From NCBI RefSeq assembly GCF_003024525.3, contig NZ_CP035934.2:2666001-2730000 (forward strand): DNA of 64,000 nt, written 5' to 3'. Of this stretch, positions 1-7,766 are shown piece after piece (the first letter of the stretch is position 1; each line of letters begins with the position of its first letter). A program made the translations under genes and the position numbers. This DNA is from Acinetobacter cumulans. GTDB lineage: Bacteria; Pseudomonadota; Gammaproteobacteria; Pseudomonadales; Moraxellaceae. The notes under the pieces were generated by a model. That model ran no database searches, was not told where the DNA came from, and was given only the letters and a program-made list of their open reading frames with translations.

Positions 1-486
1 GAACAATATAAACATGGCCGCAACAATGGTTTAAATTATCGCATTGTGCGTCGTGCTGCGCATAATACCGATGCAGATGTCGCCTCTTTAATTTCAACGC
101 TTGCCACAGAACCAGATTTTGACAGCCATCAAAAAGCGCTCGCTTTTGAGTTTTTATGTCTTAACCACACTTTCATTAGCTATATTGCAGCCTTAGGTGC
201 ACATCGTGCAAAAATTGAAGACCCTGAAATTTTACAACTGATGGCACAAGCACTGGATGATATTCAAGGCGCACTCTTAAAAGATGAAGTCCCAGACTTA
301 AGCGCACAGAATATGATTAGTCAGATTCGTCAGCGTTTAGCACTACAAAATGACGAAGACCAAAAGTCACTGATTATTTTGCAACAACTGTCTTTAATGT
401 TTAGTATTTTGAAACAACTCAGTCAGTTAAAGCAAAATTTAAGTCATGACCATGATCAAAAGTCGACTGAATTGGCCTCATTATAA
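1..486 (+). CDS. FUSC/YccS-family inner-membrane transporter, C-terminal fragment
   Basis: The reading frame is open from base 1, so this is the 3' end of a gene that starts outside the window. About 161 residues are visible, ending at TAA 484-486. They are helical and charged with no membrane segment, as expected for the C-terminal cytoplasmic part of YccS/YhfK-type FUSC proteins (aromatic-acid or toxin efflux-like membrane proteins). The visible RRAAHNTDADVASLIS stretch near the start resembles the C-terminal domain of that family. Function is inferred from the family; the membrane domain cannot be checked here. No terminator is obvious before the next gene 85 bp downstream, which has the same orientation. 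Confidence 0.6.
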   Translation, partial: EQYKHGRNNGLNYRIVRRAAHNTDADVASLISTLATEPDFDSHQKALAFEFLCLNHTFISYIAALGAHRAKIEDPEILQLMAQALDDIQGALLKDEVPDLSAQNMISQIRQRLALQNDEDQKSLIILQQLSLMFSILKQLSQLKQNLSHDHDQKSTELASL

Positions 487-571
487 TTTGAGTATTTTTG
501 ACACAATATGCTCCCTGAATCGGCATAAATAATGCTAAACTTTTGGGAGTTAAAAATCTGTTAGTTTCACT

Positions 572-1132
572 ATGACCGCGAAAAACTTATACGCCTACAC
601 TTTACAGCCTATACCTTATGAAGTTTCTGAAGAAGAACAACGCAACGCGCAATTGGTTCTTTCACGTAGCAACTTCAAAATTGGCACCAAAGCATGGATC
701 ATCATGGGCGCTATTTTAGTGCTTGCGATGGCTGGCATCATTTTATTAAAAAACTATTCAACTATTTTCTGTTGGGTTGCTATCGTCTGTGTTGTGATTT
801 ACTTCTTGGTACGCAAATTTGGTATCGAGTGGTATGTTAAACGTAAACTGAAAGAAACACCTGTTCAAGAAATCAAAGGTTTACGCTTAGGTGTACAACC
901 ACATGGTCTATCGATGCAGCAACAAGTTGGCCTACAAATGGGCAATATGACTGTGGGCTGGAAAGACATTTATGAATGGTACAACACACCTGAATTCATC
1001 TTGGTGAACTTTAAAATTAAAGGCCAACAAGGTGCATATATTTTACCTAACCGTCTAGACAGTAAAAACTTCTCATTCAACACGATTCGCAAACACTTAA
1101 AAGAAACTGTAGGCGAAGCAAAAGCTGTTTAA
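572..1132 (+). CDS. small membrane protein, YcxB-like
   Basis: A 186-residue protein with two hydrophobic segments at about residues 42-62 and 66-84, followed by a cytoplasmic domain of roughly 100 residues. In that domain 'GVQPHGLSMQ..', 'TVGWKDIYEWYNTPEFILV' and 'GAYILPNRL' follow the pattern of YcxB-like C-terminal domains (a predicted strand, then W-x-D-I, then I-x-P-x-R). No biochemical function is known for the family. The start ATG has only a weak upstream purine stretch. A strong terminator follows, so it is the last gene of its unit or monocistronic. Presence of a real gene is confident; the YcxB assignment is from motif memory. Confidence 0.65.
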   Translation: MTAKNLYAYTLQPIPYEVSEEEQRNAQLVLSRSNFKIGTKAWIIMGAILVLAMAGIILLKNYSTIFCWVAIVCVVIYFLVRKFGIEWYVKRKLKETPVQEIKGLRLGVQPHGLSMQQQVGLQMGNMTVGWKDIYEWYNTPEFILVNFKIKGQQGAYILPNRLDSKNFSFNTIRKHLKETVGEAKAV

Positions 1133-1148
1133 TTCTTGCTGTTGAATT

Positions 1149-1177
1149 AAAAAAGCCTCCTCTTTGGGGGCTTTTTT
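1149..1177 (+). terminator. rho-independent terminator
   Basis: The hairpin has arms AAAAAAGCCTCC and GGGGGCTTTTTT around a TCTTT loop and ends in a run of T. It lies 17 bp after the stop of the YcxB-like gene. Confidence 0.85.
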
Positions 1178-1226
1178 ATGCTTGATCCTTCTCTTAAAAA
1201 TTTGAATCAATGCATTAAAATGTAAA

Positions 1227-1290
1227 TGAGAATAAATATTATTTGTAATCCACATTATTTTTACACTTTCTCAGATTATAATAGTTCTCA
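1227..1290 (+). promoter_or_regulatory. candidate Fur-binding region upstream of the PepSY reductase
   Basis: Two A/T-rich imperfect inverted repeats precede the gene. TTATAATAGTTCTCA at 1276-1290 matches the 7-1-7 Fur core (TGATAAT-N-ATTATCA) at 11 of 14 positions. TGAGAATAAATATTA at 1227-1241 is a weaker match. The gene product belongs to a family often iron-regulated, so control by Fur is a reasonable inference, but the sites are degenerate in an A/T-rich background. Confidence 0.45.
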
Positions 1291-1316
1291 TTTCGAACTC
1301 TCACGCCACCCCTCGC

Positions 1317-3941
1317 ATGTTTAAAAAGATCCTCTTCCAACTCCACTGGTTTTTCGGTATTAGTGCCGGCCTGATTCTTTCCCTCATGGGTATTACTGGC
1401 GCTTTGTATTCTTATGAACAGCCCATCCAAAAGTGGCTCAATGCGGACAGTTATACGGTTCAGGTGCCCAATACACCCAAAATGACACCTGCTGAAATTT
1501 ATCAACATTTTCAGCGTACAGATGCTTCAATCAAAATTAATAGCATCACGATTGAATCAGAAGCTTCAGCATCCTCTACTGTGAATATCGTCAAAGAAGG
1601 TGCACGTCGTGGTTATAACATGATGATTAATCCTTATGACGCGACCGTACTTCCAGAAGTTAAAGGCCGAGAATTCTTCCAATTTGTTCAGCAATTGCAT
1701 CGTAATTTAACCGTTGGCCCTGTGGGTAAACAAATTACAGGTGCTTGTACGCTCATTCTGATTTATTTTTTACTCAGTGGCTTATACTTACGCTGGCCAA
1801 AAAAGCATTCTATAAAGCAATGGTTTGCAGTTAAACCTCAATTAAAAGGCCGTAACTTTATTTGGGATTTACATGCAGTGATTGGCACATGGGTGGTTAT
1901 TTTTTATTTAGTTTTGGCATGTACAGGCTTGTATTGGTCTTATGGCTGGTGGCGTGATGGCATGTTTAAAGTTTTAGGTGTAGAGCGTCCACAACCTGAA
2001 ATGCAAGCCAATGCAGGTCCGAGAGCACAAGGTTCAGAAGCTAAAGGATCGCCTACAAATGTGCAGCGGGCTGAAAGCACAGGCCCTACTTCCGAGGGTA
2101 AAAAGAATCCATCTGAGAAAAAAGGCTTAGCACCAGAACAAATCAGCTATGCGCTTACACAAACCTGGACTGGCTTTAACCAAAAGGTTGGACGTGAATA
2201 CTCGAGTTTAACGCTGAATATTCCTAAAAAATCAAATGGTACGGTCGAACTCACCTTTGTAGACGCTGTGCCACAGCACGAACGTGCACGCAACAAAGCC
2301 AGCTATAACTATCAAACGACATCTATTGAAAAATTAGAACTGTATGAAGATAAAAAGCTGAATGAAAAAATTATGACGAGCATGCTTCCTGTGCATCGTG
2401 GTAGTTTCTTCGGGCCTGTTTATCAGTTCTTTGCCATGCTGTCATCTTTGATCATGCCATTGTTCTTTGTAACGGGTTGGATGCTGTACCTCAAACGCCG
2501 TAAGCAAAAGCGCTTAACACAAGAGGCACGTCAGAGCTTAACAGCAGTCAGTCTTGATCCGAATGCAAGCCCTTGGCTGGTAATCTATGCTTCGCAAACA
2601 GGCGTGTCTGAGCAATTGGCTTGGCGTACTGCAACAAGTCTACAAGAAGCTCGCCAACCTGCGTCCGTTAAAGCACTACAGCACGTCACCGTAGATGATC
2701 TCAAATCCAATGGCCAAATCTTATTGGTTGCCAGCACCTATGGTACAGGCGAAGCACCTGATTTAGCGGCAAGTTTTGAGAAAAAAATCATGACGCAAAC
2801 ACTGGATTTAAGCCATGTTCGTTATGCCGTTTTGGCTTTGGGCTCACAAGAATATCCTGAGACTTTCTGTAGCTTTGGTCATCGTCTTGATACATGGTTG
2901 AAGCAAAATACTGCTCAAGCTTTGTTCCCACTCATTGAAGTGGACAATGCCAATGCACAAGCGATTCAGCAGTGGAATCAGGCCTTAGCTAAAAGTACAA
3001 AACTTGAATTGCAAGCCATGACCATTGAAAAAACCTTTGATCAATGGCAACTAAAACAACGCACATTACTTAACCCAAATAGCTTGGGCGCGCCTGCATT
3101 TAATATTGAGTTGCAAGCCACGCATGATGTGCAATGGCAAGCAGGTGATATTGCCGAGATACAACCAGCCAATAGCCAGGAACGCATTCACGCCTTCATG
3201 CAACAACATCATATTGCGCCGCATGCCATCGTGGATACTACACAGCAATGTATTGAACAGATGCTATGGGATCGTGATTTAACAATTGAAGTTGAGCCCT
3301 TTGCCAACTTAGATCATTTGCTTGAACAGCTCCCGCGCCTACCATCACGTGAATACTCGATTGCCAGTATTCCAGAACAGCATGTACTGCGTTTGGTGAT
3401 ACGCCAACAATCTGATGCCCAAGGTCAATTAGGTCTAGGTTCGGGTTGGTTAACAGCACATGCGCAGGTAGGTGAGCAAATCGCTATGCGTATTCGTACC
3501 AACGAATCTTTCCATTTAATTTCCGACAATCGTCCCGTAATTTTAATTGGTAATGGTACAGGGATTGCTGGGCTTATGAGTCTACTCAGTGCACGTATTC
3601 GCTCAGACTTTACCCAAAACTGGCTGATCTTTGGCGAACGTCAACGTGAACATGACTTCTTCTATCAAAGTACAGTAGAAGCATGGCAAAATACTGGCAT
3701 GCTGAAACGCCTTGACCTTGCTTTTTCACGCGACCAAGCAGAAAAAGTTTATGTTCATCATAAACTTCGTGAGCAAGCCAATGAACTTCGCACTTGGGTT
3801 GAACAAGGTGCTGTAATCTACGTATGCGGTAGCATTCAAGGAATGGCAACCGATGTAGATCAAGCGCTACAAGATATCTTGGGCGAAGCAAGCATTGATC
3901 AATTAAAACAAGAAGGCCGTTATCGTCGAGATGTCTATTAA
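1317..3941 (+). CDS. PepSY-domain / flavodoxin / ferredoxin-reductase fusion (sulfite reductase flavoprotein-like)
   Basis: An 874-residue inner-membrane reductase. The N-terminal part (about 1-400) is a PepSY-associated membrane region with helices near residues 8-34, 140-160, 185-210 and 365-392 and the typical opening FQLHWFFGISAGLILSL. A flavodoxin domain follows at about 420-555 (VIYASQTGVSEQLA, STYGTGEAPD). The C-terminal FAD/NADPH module (about 570-874) shows REYSIAS for FAD, GNGTGIAGL for NADP and YVCGSIQGMA near the end. Related proteins are thought to move electrons from cytosolic NADPH across the membrane, for example to reduce ferric siderophores; the substrate here is unknown. 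Residues about 225-270 are a low-complexity hydrophilic loop. The start ATG lacks a clear Shine-Dalgarno. Possible Fur sites lie upstream and a terminator downstream, so the gene is probably its own unit. Confidence 0.85.
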   Translation: MFKKILFQLHWFFGISAGLILSLMGITGALYSYEQPIQKWLNADSYTVQVPNTPKMTPAEIYQHFQRTDASIKINSITIESEASASSTVNIVKEGARRGYNMMINPYDATVLPEVKGREFFQFVQQLHRNLTVGPVGKQITGACTLILIYFLLSGLYLRWPKKHSIKQWFAVKPQLKGRNFIWDLHAVIGTWVVIFYLVLACTGLYWSYGWWRDGMFKVLGVERPQPEMQANAGPRAQGSEAKGSPTNVQRAESTGPTSEGKKNPSEKKGLAPEQISYALTQTWTGFNQKVGREYSSLTLNIPKKSNGTVELTFVDAVPQHERARNKASYNYQTTSIEKLELYEDKKLNEKIMTSMLPVHRGSFFGPVYQFFAMLSSLIMPLFFVTGWMLYLKRRKQKRLTQEARQSLTAVSLDPNASPWLVIYASQTGVSEQLAWRTATSLQEARQPASVKALQHVTVDDLKSNGQILLVASTYGTGEAPDLAASFEKKIMTQTLDLSHVRYAVLALGSQEYPETFCSFGHRLDTWLKQNTAQALFPLIEVDNANAQAIQQWNQALAKSTKLELQAMTIEKTFDQWQLKQRTLLNPNSLGAPAFNIELQATHDVQWQAGDIAEIQPANSQERIHAFMQQHHIAPHAIVDTTQQCIEQMLWDRDLTIEVEPFANLDHLLEQLPRLPSREYSIASIPEQHVLRLVIRQQSDAQGQLGLGSGWLTAHAQVGEQIAMRIRTNESFHLISDNRPVILIGNGTGIAGLMSLLSARIRSDFTQNWLIFGERQREHDFFYQSTVEAWQNTGMLKRLDLAFSRDQAEKVYVHHKLREQANELRTWVEQGAVIYVCGSIQGMATDVDQALQDILGEASIDQLKQEGRYRRDVY

Positions 3942-3972
3942 TGCACTCGGAAGGCATAACTTGTTGAATAAG

Positions 3973-3999
3973 AAACCGAGCATCATTGCTCGGTTTTTT
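3973..3999 (+). terminator. rho-independent terminator
   Basis: Arms AAACCGAGCA and TGCTCGGTTT enclose a TCAT loop, followed by T3. It is 31 bp after the reductase stop codon. Confidence 0.85.
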
Positions 4000-4060
4000 A
4001 TGCACGCCAAACCCAGTACACTTGCCACAGATATCTTGAGCACCTAACTCCTAATCCATT

Positions 4061-4831
4061 ATGAAAAGAATAGTTGTATTAATCGTTGGTCTACTGCTTT
4101 GCATCGACAGCATTTGGCTACTTTGTTTAGGCGAAGACCATTTTGGGGTGCTGTTTCCACTCTTGCTTGGAGCTACGTTAATCCTAATTACTATTTTAAG
4201 CCCTCAGATTAAGATCTTATATCAGCAAAAAATCTGGTTTAAACGTAGTTGGATGTGTTTATGGGGAATATTTTGGCTGTGGCTTATTAGTTTGCTGGGA
4301 TTTTTTGCTTATATGCAACACTACAGTAATCAAACGCAGTACATTCCAAATGTAAAAGCAATTATTGTGCTGGGCGGCGGTATTCAAAATAACCAACCAG
4401 CTCCTGCTGTCATTGAACGCTTAAACACCGCAGCTCGATTAGCAACTGATCATCCGAATATCCCACTGATAATGACTGGTGGAATTGGACTCAATAAAAC
4501 AGTATCTGAAGCTTCGGTTATGCAACGTTATCTGATACAACAGCAGCACATTCCAGCTTCACGTATTTATTTAGAAGAAAAAAGTACCAGTACTGAACTC
4601 AATTTTGCCTATAGTAAAACAGTGTTAGCAAAACTAGATCTTGATTTAAATCAACCTATTGCAGTAGTCAGCAATGACTTTCACCTGCCCCGTGCTATCG
4701 CAATTGCCCACCACCAAGCATATCGTCAGGTATATGCAGTATCCGCTCCAACACCGCTATACTTACGCTATAACGCTTGGCTAAGAGAATATTTTGCCTA
4801 TATCAGTGGATATGCATTAGGTGAATATTAA
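4061..4831 (+). CDS. YdcF/ElyC-family membrane protein (DUF218)
   Basis: A 256-residue protein with three hydrophobic segments in the first 90 residues and then a DUF218 domain. The domain shows the family's landmarks in order: IIVLGGGIQ, ERLNTAARL, PLIMTGG, SEASVMQRYL, IYLEEKSTSTELNF and VVSNDFHLPRA. Relatives such as E. coli ElyC and SanA take part in envelope and peptidoglycan homeostasis, but the biochemical activity of the domain is not settled. No strong Shine-Dalgarno is visible before the ATG. It lies between a terminator and the convergent DUF2750 gene, so it is probably monocistronic. Confidence 0.8.
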   Translation: MKRIVVLIVGLLLCIDSIWLLCLGEDHFGVLFPLLLGATLILITILSPQIKILYQQKIWFKRSWMCLWGIFWLWLISLLGFFAYMQHYSNQTQYIPNVKAIIVLGGGIQNNQPAPAVIERLNTAARLATDHPNIPLIMTGGIGLNKTVSEASVMQRYLIQQQHIPASRIYLEEKSTSTELNFAYSKTVLAKLDLDLNQPIAVVSNDFHLPRAIAIAHHQAYRQVYAVSAPTPLYLRYNAWLREYFAYISGYALGEY

Positions 4832-4856
4832 TCAGCACCATTGGCTTGCTATAAAA

Positions 4857-5318
4857 TTAATTTAAACGGATATTGCGCGGTAAAGGAAAGTCCATTTCTT
4901 TAAAGACTTCTGGTCGCTGCGTATATACCTGATATAAATAATTTTTTAAATCTAGTAACATTTTTTCAGGGGCAACCAAAATATTCTGCCCTTCTGGTGT
5001 TAAATCCAGCGACAAAGCAGTATTTTCTTGACGTAAAAAAGGAATGACTTTTTCAATAAAATCTTTAAGTGAAATTTCTTGAATTTCGTATTTTGCCCAA
5101 TTGTCTTTAATCAGCAGTTTAGCCAAACTTTTATTACGCCACACAGCAAATGCTTTTTGGCCTGTTGGTGTTGCACACAAAGCCCAGCCATCTTGATACA
5201 GTGCGATTAAATTGCCCTGACCAACAAGGTGTTCAATAAATTGTTTATAAATATCTTGAGGATTAAAAGTTGTATTTTGTGTTTTAGACGCGGCCTTGCG
5301 CTGATAAGGATTTCTCAT
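4857..5318 (-). CDS. DUF2750-like protein
   Basis: A 153-residue soluble protein without signal or membrane segments. The central part (QDGWALCATPTGQKAFAVWR, then WAKYEIQEISLKDFIEKVIPFLRQ) matches the layout of DUF2750 proteins: a short strand-rich segment naming a 'value', a W-x-x-Y turn and an F-x-x-x-x-I/L-P-x-L helix. The function of the family is unknown. It reads in the same direction as the tRNA cluster upstream and no terminator was seen between them, so some readthrough is possible. Confidence 0.6.
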   Translation of the reverse strand: MRNPYQRKAASKTQNTTFNPQDIYKQFIEHLVGQGNLIALYQDGWALCATPTGQKAFAVWRNKSLAKLLIKDNWAKYEIQEISLKDFIEKVIPFLRQENTALSLDLTPEGQNILVAPEKMLLDLKNYLYQVYTQRPEVFKEMDFPLPRNIRLN

Positions 5319-5434
5319 TATTGTCCATACAAATTAAAATTATTATACATTACGGATTTTATGGAAAAATTATGCAATAGGCAATATCAAAGCAGTGCGC
5401 TTAATACTATTTAAATTGAGATATATAGAAAATA

Positions 5435-5510
5435 TGGTGGGCGCTGACGGGATCGAACCGCCGACATTCTGCTTGTAAGGCAGACGCTCTACCAACTGAG
5501 CTAAGCGCCC
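5435..5510 (-). tRNA. tRNA-Val (anticodon TAC), copy 4 in transcription order
   Basis: A 76-nt cloverleaf. The acceptor stem is GGGCGCT/AGCGCCC, the anticodon loop CTTACAA gives TAC, the T-loop is TTCGATC, and CCA is encoded. The sequence is identical to the other three Val copies. It is the last tRNA of the array. Confidence 0.97.
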
Positions 5511-5518
5511 TGAGGAAT

Positions 5519-5539
5519 AAAAACAACGCTGTTGTTTTT
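5519..5539 (-). other. A/T hairpin inside the tRNA array
   Basis: AAAAACAAC and GTTGTTTTT form a perfect 9-bp stem with a 3-nt loop, in the spacer between the last Asp and last Val genes. Read leftward the 3' arm ends in T5, so it could act as a weak terminator or a processing signal. Function is not shown. Confidence 0.4.
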
Positions 5540-5620
5540 ACGACGCAAGACAAACGAAATTTGTAGTCTTGGTATTTGAAACATCTTAAATCTCAGGAAT
5601 TTAAGACTTCTTAAGATAAA

Positions 5621-5697
5621 TGGCGCAGCGGACGGGACTTGAACCCGCGACCCCCGGCGTGACAGGCCGGTATTCTAACCAACTGAACTACCGCTGC
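5621..5697 (-). tRNA. tRNA-Asp (anticodon GTC), copy 4 in transcription order
   Basis: A 77-nt cloverleaf with acceptor stem GCAGCGG/CCGCTGC, discriminator G, encoded CCA and anticodon loop CTGTCAC (GTC). Identical to the other three Asp copies. Confidence 0.97.
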
Positions 5698-5740
5698 ATC
5701 ACGTTACTTCCGAGGAAGCACATTATATCTTAAAGATATA

Positions 5741-5816
5741 TGGTGGGCGCTGACGGGATCGAACCGCCGACATTCTGCTTGTAAGGCAGACGCTCTACCA
5801 ACTGAGCTAAGCGCCC
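5741..5816 (-). tRNA. tRNA-Val (anticodon TAC), copy 3 in transcription order
   Basis: Same 76-nt sequence as the other Val genes, with encoded CCA and anticodon TAC. It is separated from the next Asp gene by only 43 bp. Confidence 0.97.
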
Positions 5817-5839
5817 TTTAAGGGTTTTGATTCTAGGAA

Positions 5840-5916
5840 TGGCGCAGCGGACGGGACTTGAACCCGCGACCCCCGGCGTGACAGGCCGGTATTCTAACCA
5901 ACTGAACTACCGCTGC
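5840..5916 (-). tRNA. tRNA-Asp (anticodon GTC), copy 3 in transcription order
   Basis: Identical 77-nt Asp gene with encoded CCA. The flanking spacers are only 23 bp (to the following Val) and 12 bp (from the preceding Val). Confidence 0.97.
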
Positions 5917-5928
5917 ATCACAAGAATC

Positions 5929-6004
5929 TGGTGGGCGCTGACGGGATCGAACCGCCGACATTCTGCTTGTAAGGCAGACGCTCTACCAACTGAGCTAAGC
6001 GCCC
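5929..6004 (-). tRNA. tRNA-Val (anticodon TAC), copy 2 in transcription order
   Basis: Identical 76-nt Val gene with encoded CCA. It sits 12 bp upstream of one Asp gene and 22 bp downstream of another. Confidence 0.97.
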
Positions 6005-6026
6005 TCAATATGCTAAACTGTGTAAA

Positions 6027-6103
6027 TGGCGCAGCGGACGGGACTTGAACCCGCGACCCCCGGCGTGACAGGCCGGTATTCTAACCAACTGAACTACCGC
6101 TGC
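6027..6103 (-). tRNA. tRNA-Asp (anticodon GTC), copy 2 in transcription order
   Basis: Identical 77-nt Asp gene with encoded CCA. With the next entry it forms the one place where two Asp genes stand side by side. Confidence 0.97.
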
Positions 6104-6153
6104 ACTTACACAATATCGCTATTGCGGATCAAACGATGTTTTTAGATTTAAAG

Positions 6154-6230
6154 TGGCGCAGCGGACGGGACTTGAACCCGCGACCCCCGGCGTGACAGGC
6201 CGGTATTCTAACCAACTGAACTACCGCTGC
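6154..6230 (-). tRNA. tRNA-Asp (anticodon GTC), copy 1 in transcription order
   Basis: Identical 77-nt Asp gene with encoded CCA, following the first Val gene by 26 bp. Confidence 0.97.
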
Positions 6231-6256
6231 ACTATAAATCTAACAATGAAAGAGTT

Positions 6257-6332
6257 TGGTGGGCGCTGACGGGATCGAACCGCCGACATTCTGCTTGTAA
6301 GGCAGACGCTCTACCAACTGAGCTAAGCGCCC
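6257..6332 (-). tRNA. tRNA-Val (anticodon TAC), copy 1 in transcription order
   Basis: Identical 76-nt Val gene with encoded CCA. It is the promoter-proximal gene of the array, 31 bp from the -10 box of the promoter at 6364-6391. Confidence 0.97.
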
Positions 6333-6363
6333 TTTCAAAGCACTTCATCGCTTGATGAGGTGC

Positions 6364-6391
6364 ATTATAGAGAATCCTCACCCAGTGTCAA
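6364..6391 (-). promoter_or_regulatory. sigma-70 promoter of the tRNA array
   Basis: On the minus strand TTGACA and TATAAT, both perfect consensus, are 16 bp apart. The -10 box lies 31 bp from the first tRNA. The bases after the -10 box (GCACC) are relatively G/C-rich, as in stringently controlled stable-RNA promoters. No other good promoter was seen inside the array, so the eight tRNAs are probably one transcript. Confidence 0.85.
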
Positions 6392-6748
6392 ACGCTTTTA
6401 TGCCAGTTTTCCACTTTTTATGTTTGACTGATTAAAAAATAAGTAATCTGCTATAAAAATCAACATTTTCTGCTTATTTTTTAATTCAATGCATTCATTT
6501 CATGTAATGAATGCACATAAAAATGCTTTTTATTTTATATCGACTAGCCTTCACGGTATATTTATTTAGCGTGATATTCAATTTTCACTGTAAAATCGCA
6601 TCATTTTTAAGCAGCGTTGTTTTTAAAAAGCATTTTTGGACTTGCTATTTAAATTTAGGCCATCAATTGAATTGCTATTAATGAAAACTATAACGCTTGT
6701 CTTAAGCATTTCGCTTATATCATAAATAGATGAGTCGTGCATATACCA
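6392..6748. other. A/T-rich intergenic stretch with one inverted repeat
   Basis: No gene or RNA is recognised here. The only distinct structure is an inverted repeat at 6490-6515, with 10-bp arms TGCATTCATT and AATGAATGCA around TCATGT. It has no T-run on either side, so it looks more like an operator or transcript-end structure than a classical terminator. Confidence 0.5.
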
Positions 6749-7249
6749 TCAGATTTGTGCTGATTTTAAATATACGGTCGCATCAACTGGGATCAATTCA
6801 AATAATTCCATCACATCTGTATTGCGCATACGAATACAGCCATGTGAAATAGGAACTCCCATCGGTTCTGTGTCCGGCGTACCATGAATGTAAATATAGC
6901 GCTGATAGGTATCACATCCCTCGCCTTGATTAAAACCAGCCTCTAAACCCGCCAACCATAAAATGCGGGATAAAATCCAATCACGTTCAGGATATTGCGT
7001 AGCTAAAGCAGGACTATAGATTTCACCCGTGGCTTGGCGTGCTTTAAAAACTGTATTTTGTGGCATGTCTGCACCAAATTTCTCCGCAATACGGTGCCAA
7101 CCTCTTGGTGTCTTACCACTATTTTCAGTTTCACCTATGCCATTTTTACCACTCGAAATAAGATAGCTTTTATTGAATTTGGGTAGGCTTAAACGTTGCT
7201 GATCTAAATCAATCACAACGTCAACTTGATCTGGACTAAATTCCATCAT
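6749..7249 (-). CDS. elsL: cytoplasmic YkuD-family L,D-carboxypeptidase/transpeptidase, ElsL-like
   Basis: A 166-residue YkuD-domain protein. The active-site motif is plain: H122 in IHGTPD, then S135-H136-G137-C138-I-R-M with the catalytic cysteine. There is no signal peptide or membrane segment, so the enzyme should stay in the cytoplasm. Acinetobacter baumannii ElsL is a short cytoplasmic YkuD protein that trims tetrapeptides to tripeptides in peptidoglycan recycling and is needed for rod shape; size, motif and missing signal fit. The symbol is an inference from those traits. Its ATG overlaps the stop of the DUF454 gene (ATGA), so the two are translationally coupled. No terminator was found downstream. 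Confidence 0.8.
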   Translation of the reverse strand: MMEFSPDQVDVVIDLDQQRLSLPKFNKSYLISSGKNGIGETENSGKTPRGWHRIAEKFGADMPQNTVFKARQATGEIYSPALATQYPERDWILSRILWLAGLEAGFNQGEGCDTYQRYIYIHGTPDTEPMGVPISHGCIRMRNTDVMELFELIPVDATVYLKSAQI

Positions 7250-7647
7250 GGCGCTTTCTCTGTTTCAATTTTTGTGGTTTTAGCACGTGATTCAGGTTCT
7301 GGACGTAGCCATAGCCAAATGGCAACCGCCAGCATGGTTACATCGGTAAATATTTTGACGGCCAAAGGTGCATTGGTAAACAGCATGACCACTGCACTTA
7401 TAAACATCATGATCGATGCGAACCACTTTGCTTTACGTGGCACTGTGCCATTTTCTCGCCATGCACGAAGCGTTGCGCCATATTTAGGATGATTTAACAG
7501 CCATGCATCCATCTGTGGCCAACCTTTTGAGGCCGCCCATGCCGCTAATATCAAAAATACTGTTGTTGGCATTCCAGGTAAAAGTGCCCCGATGAAGCCC
7601 AATAGAACAAAGATCAACACTAAGCTTCGCCAAAACAACGTTTTCAT
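7246..7647 (-). CDS. DUF454 (YbaN-like) inner-membrane protein
   Basis: A 133-residue protein with hydrophobic segments at about residues 5-38, 75-95 and 98-115. It carries the family signature LLGFIGALLPGMPTTVFLI, then a conserved W-x-x-x-H-P-x-Y/F-G stretch (LLNHPKYGATLRAWRENG). The longest frame starts at a TTG (7668); the ATG at 7647 (MKTLFWRSLV) gives the usual length and is preferred, although neither start has a strong Shine-Dalgarno. The family has no established function. It is the first gene of a two-gene unit with the ElsL-like enzyme, which hints at a role in envelope or peptidoglycan recycling. Confidence 0.8.
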   Translation of the reverse strand: MKTLFWRSLVLIFVLLGFIGALLPGMPTTVFLILAAWAASKGWPQMDAWLLNHPKYGATLRAWRENGTVPRKAKWFASIMMFISAVVMLFTNAPLAVKIFTDVTMLAVAIWLWLRPEPESRAKTTKIETEKAP

Positions 7648-7766
7648 ACCCAGACCCAATTCGTACAATACGCTTAGTATAAAGCGTTTTTTAAGCTACA
7701 CCGTTGCAATTCTGCATTATTGTCATAGCATACTGATGCTATTCTTATATTGAGGCCTAGACCACC

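Noticed and set aside
5827..6048. 73-residue frame across the tRNA array (LTGSNRRHSACKADALP-type product)
   Set aside because: It is the antisense reading of tRNA-Asp and tRNA-Val genes, a well-known false protein.
5435..6332. Regularly repeated 76/77-bp units as a CRISPR-like array
   Set aside because: The repeats fold as complete tRNAs with anticodons and CCA ends; spacers are not of uniform length.
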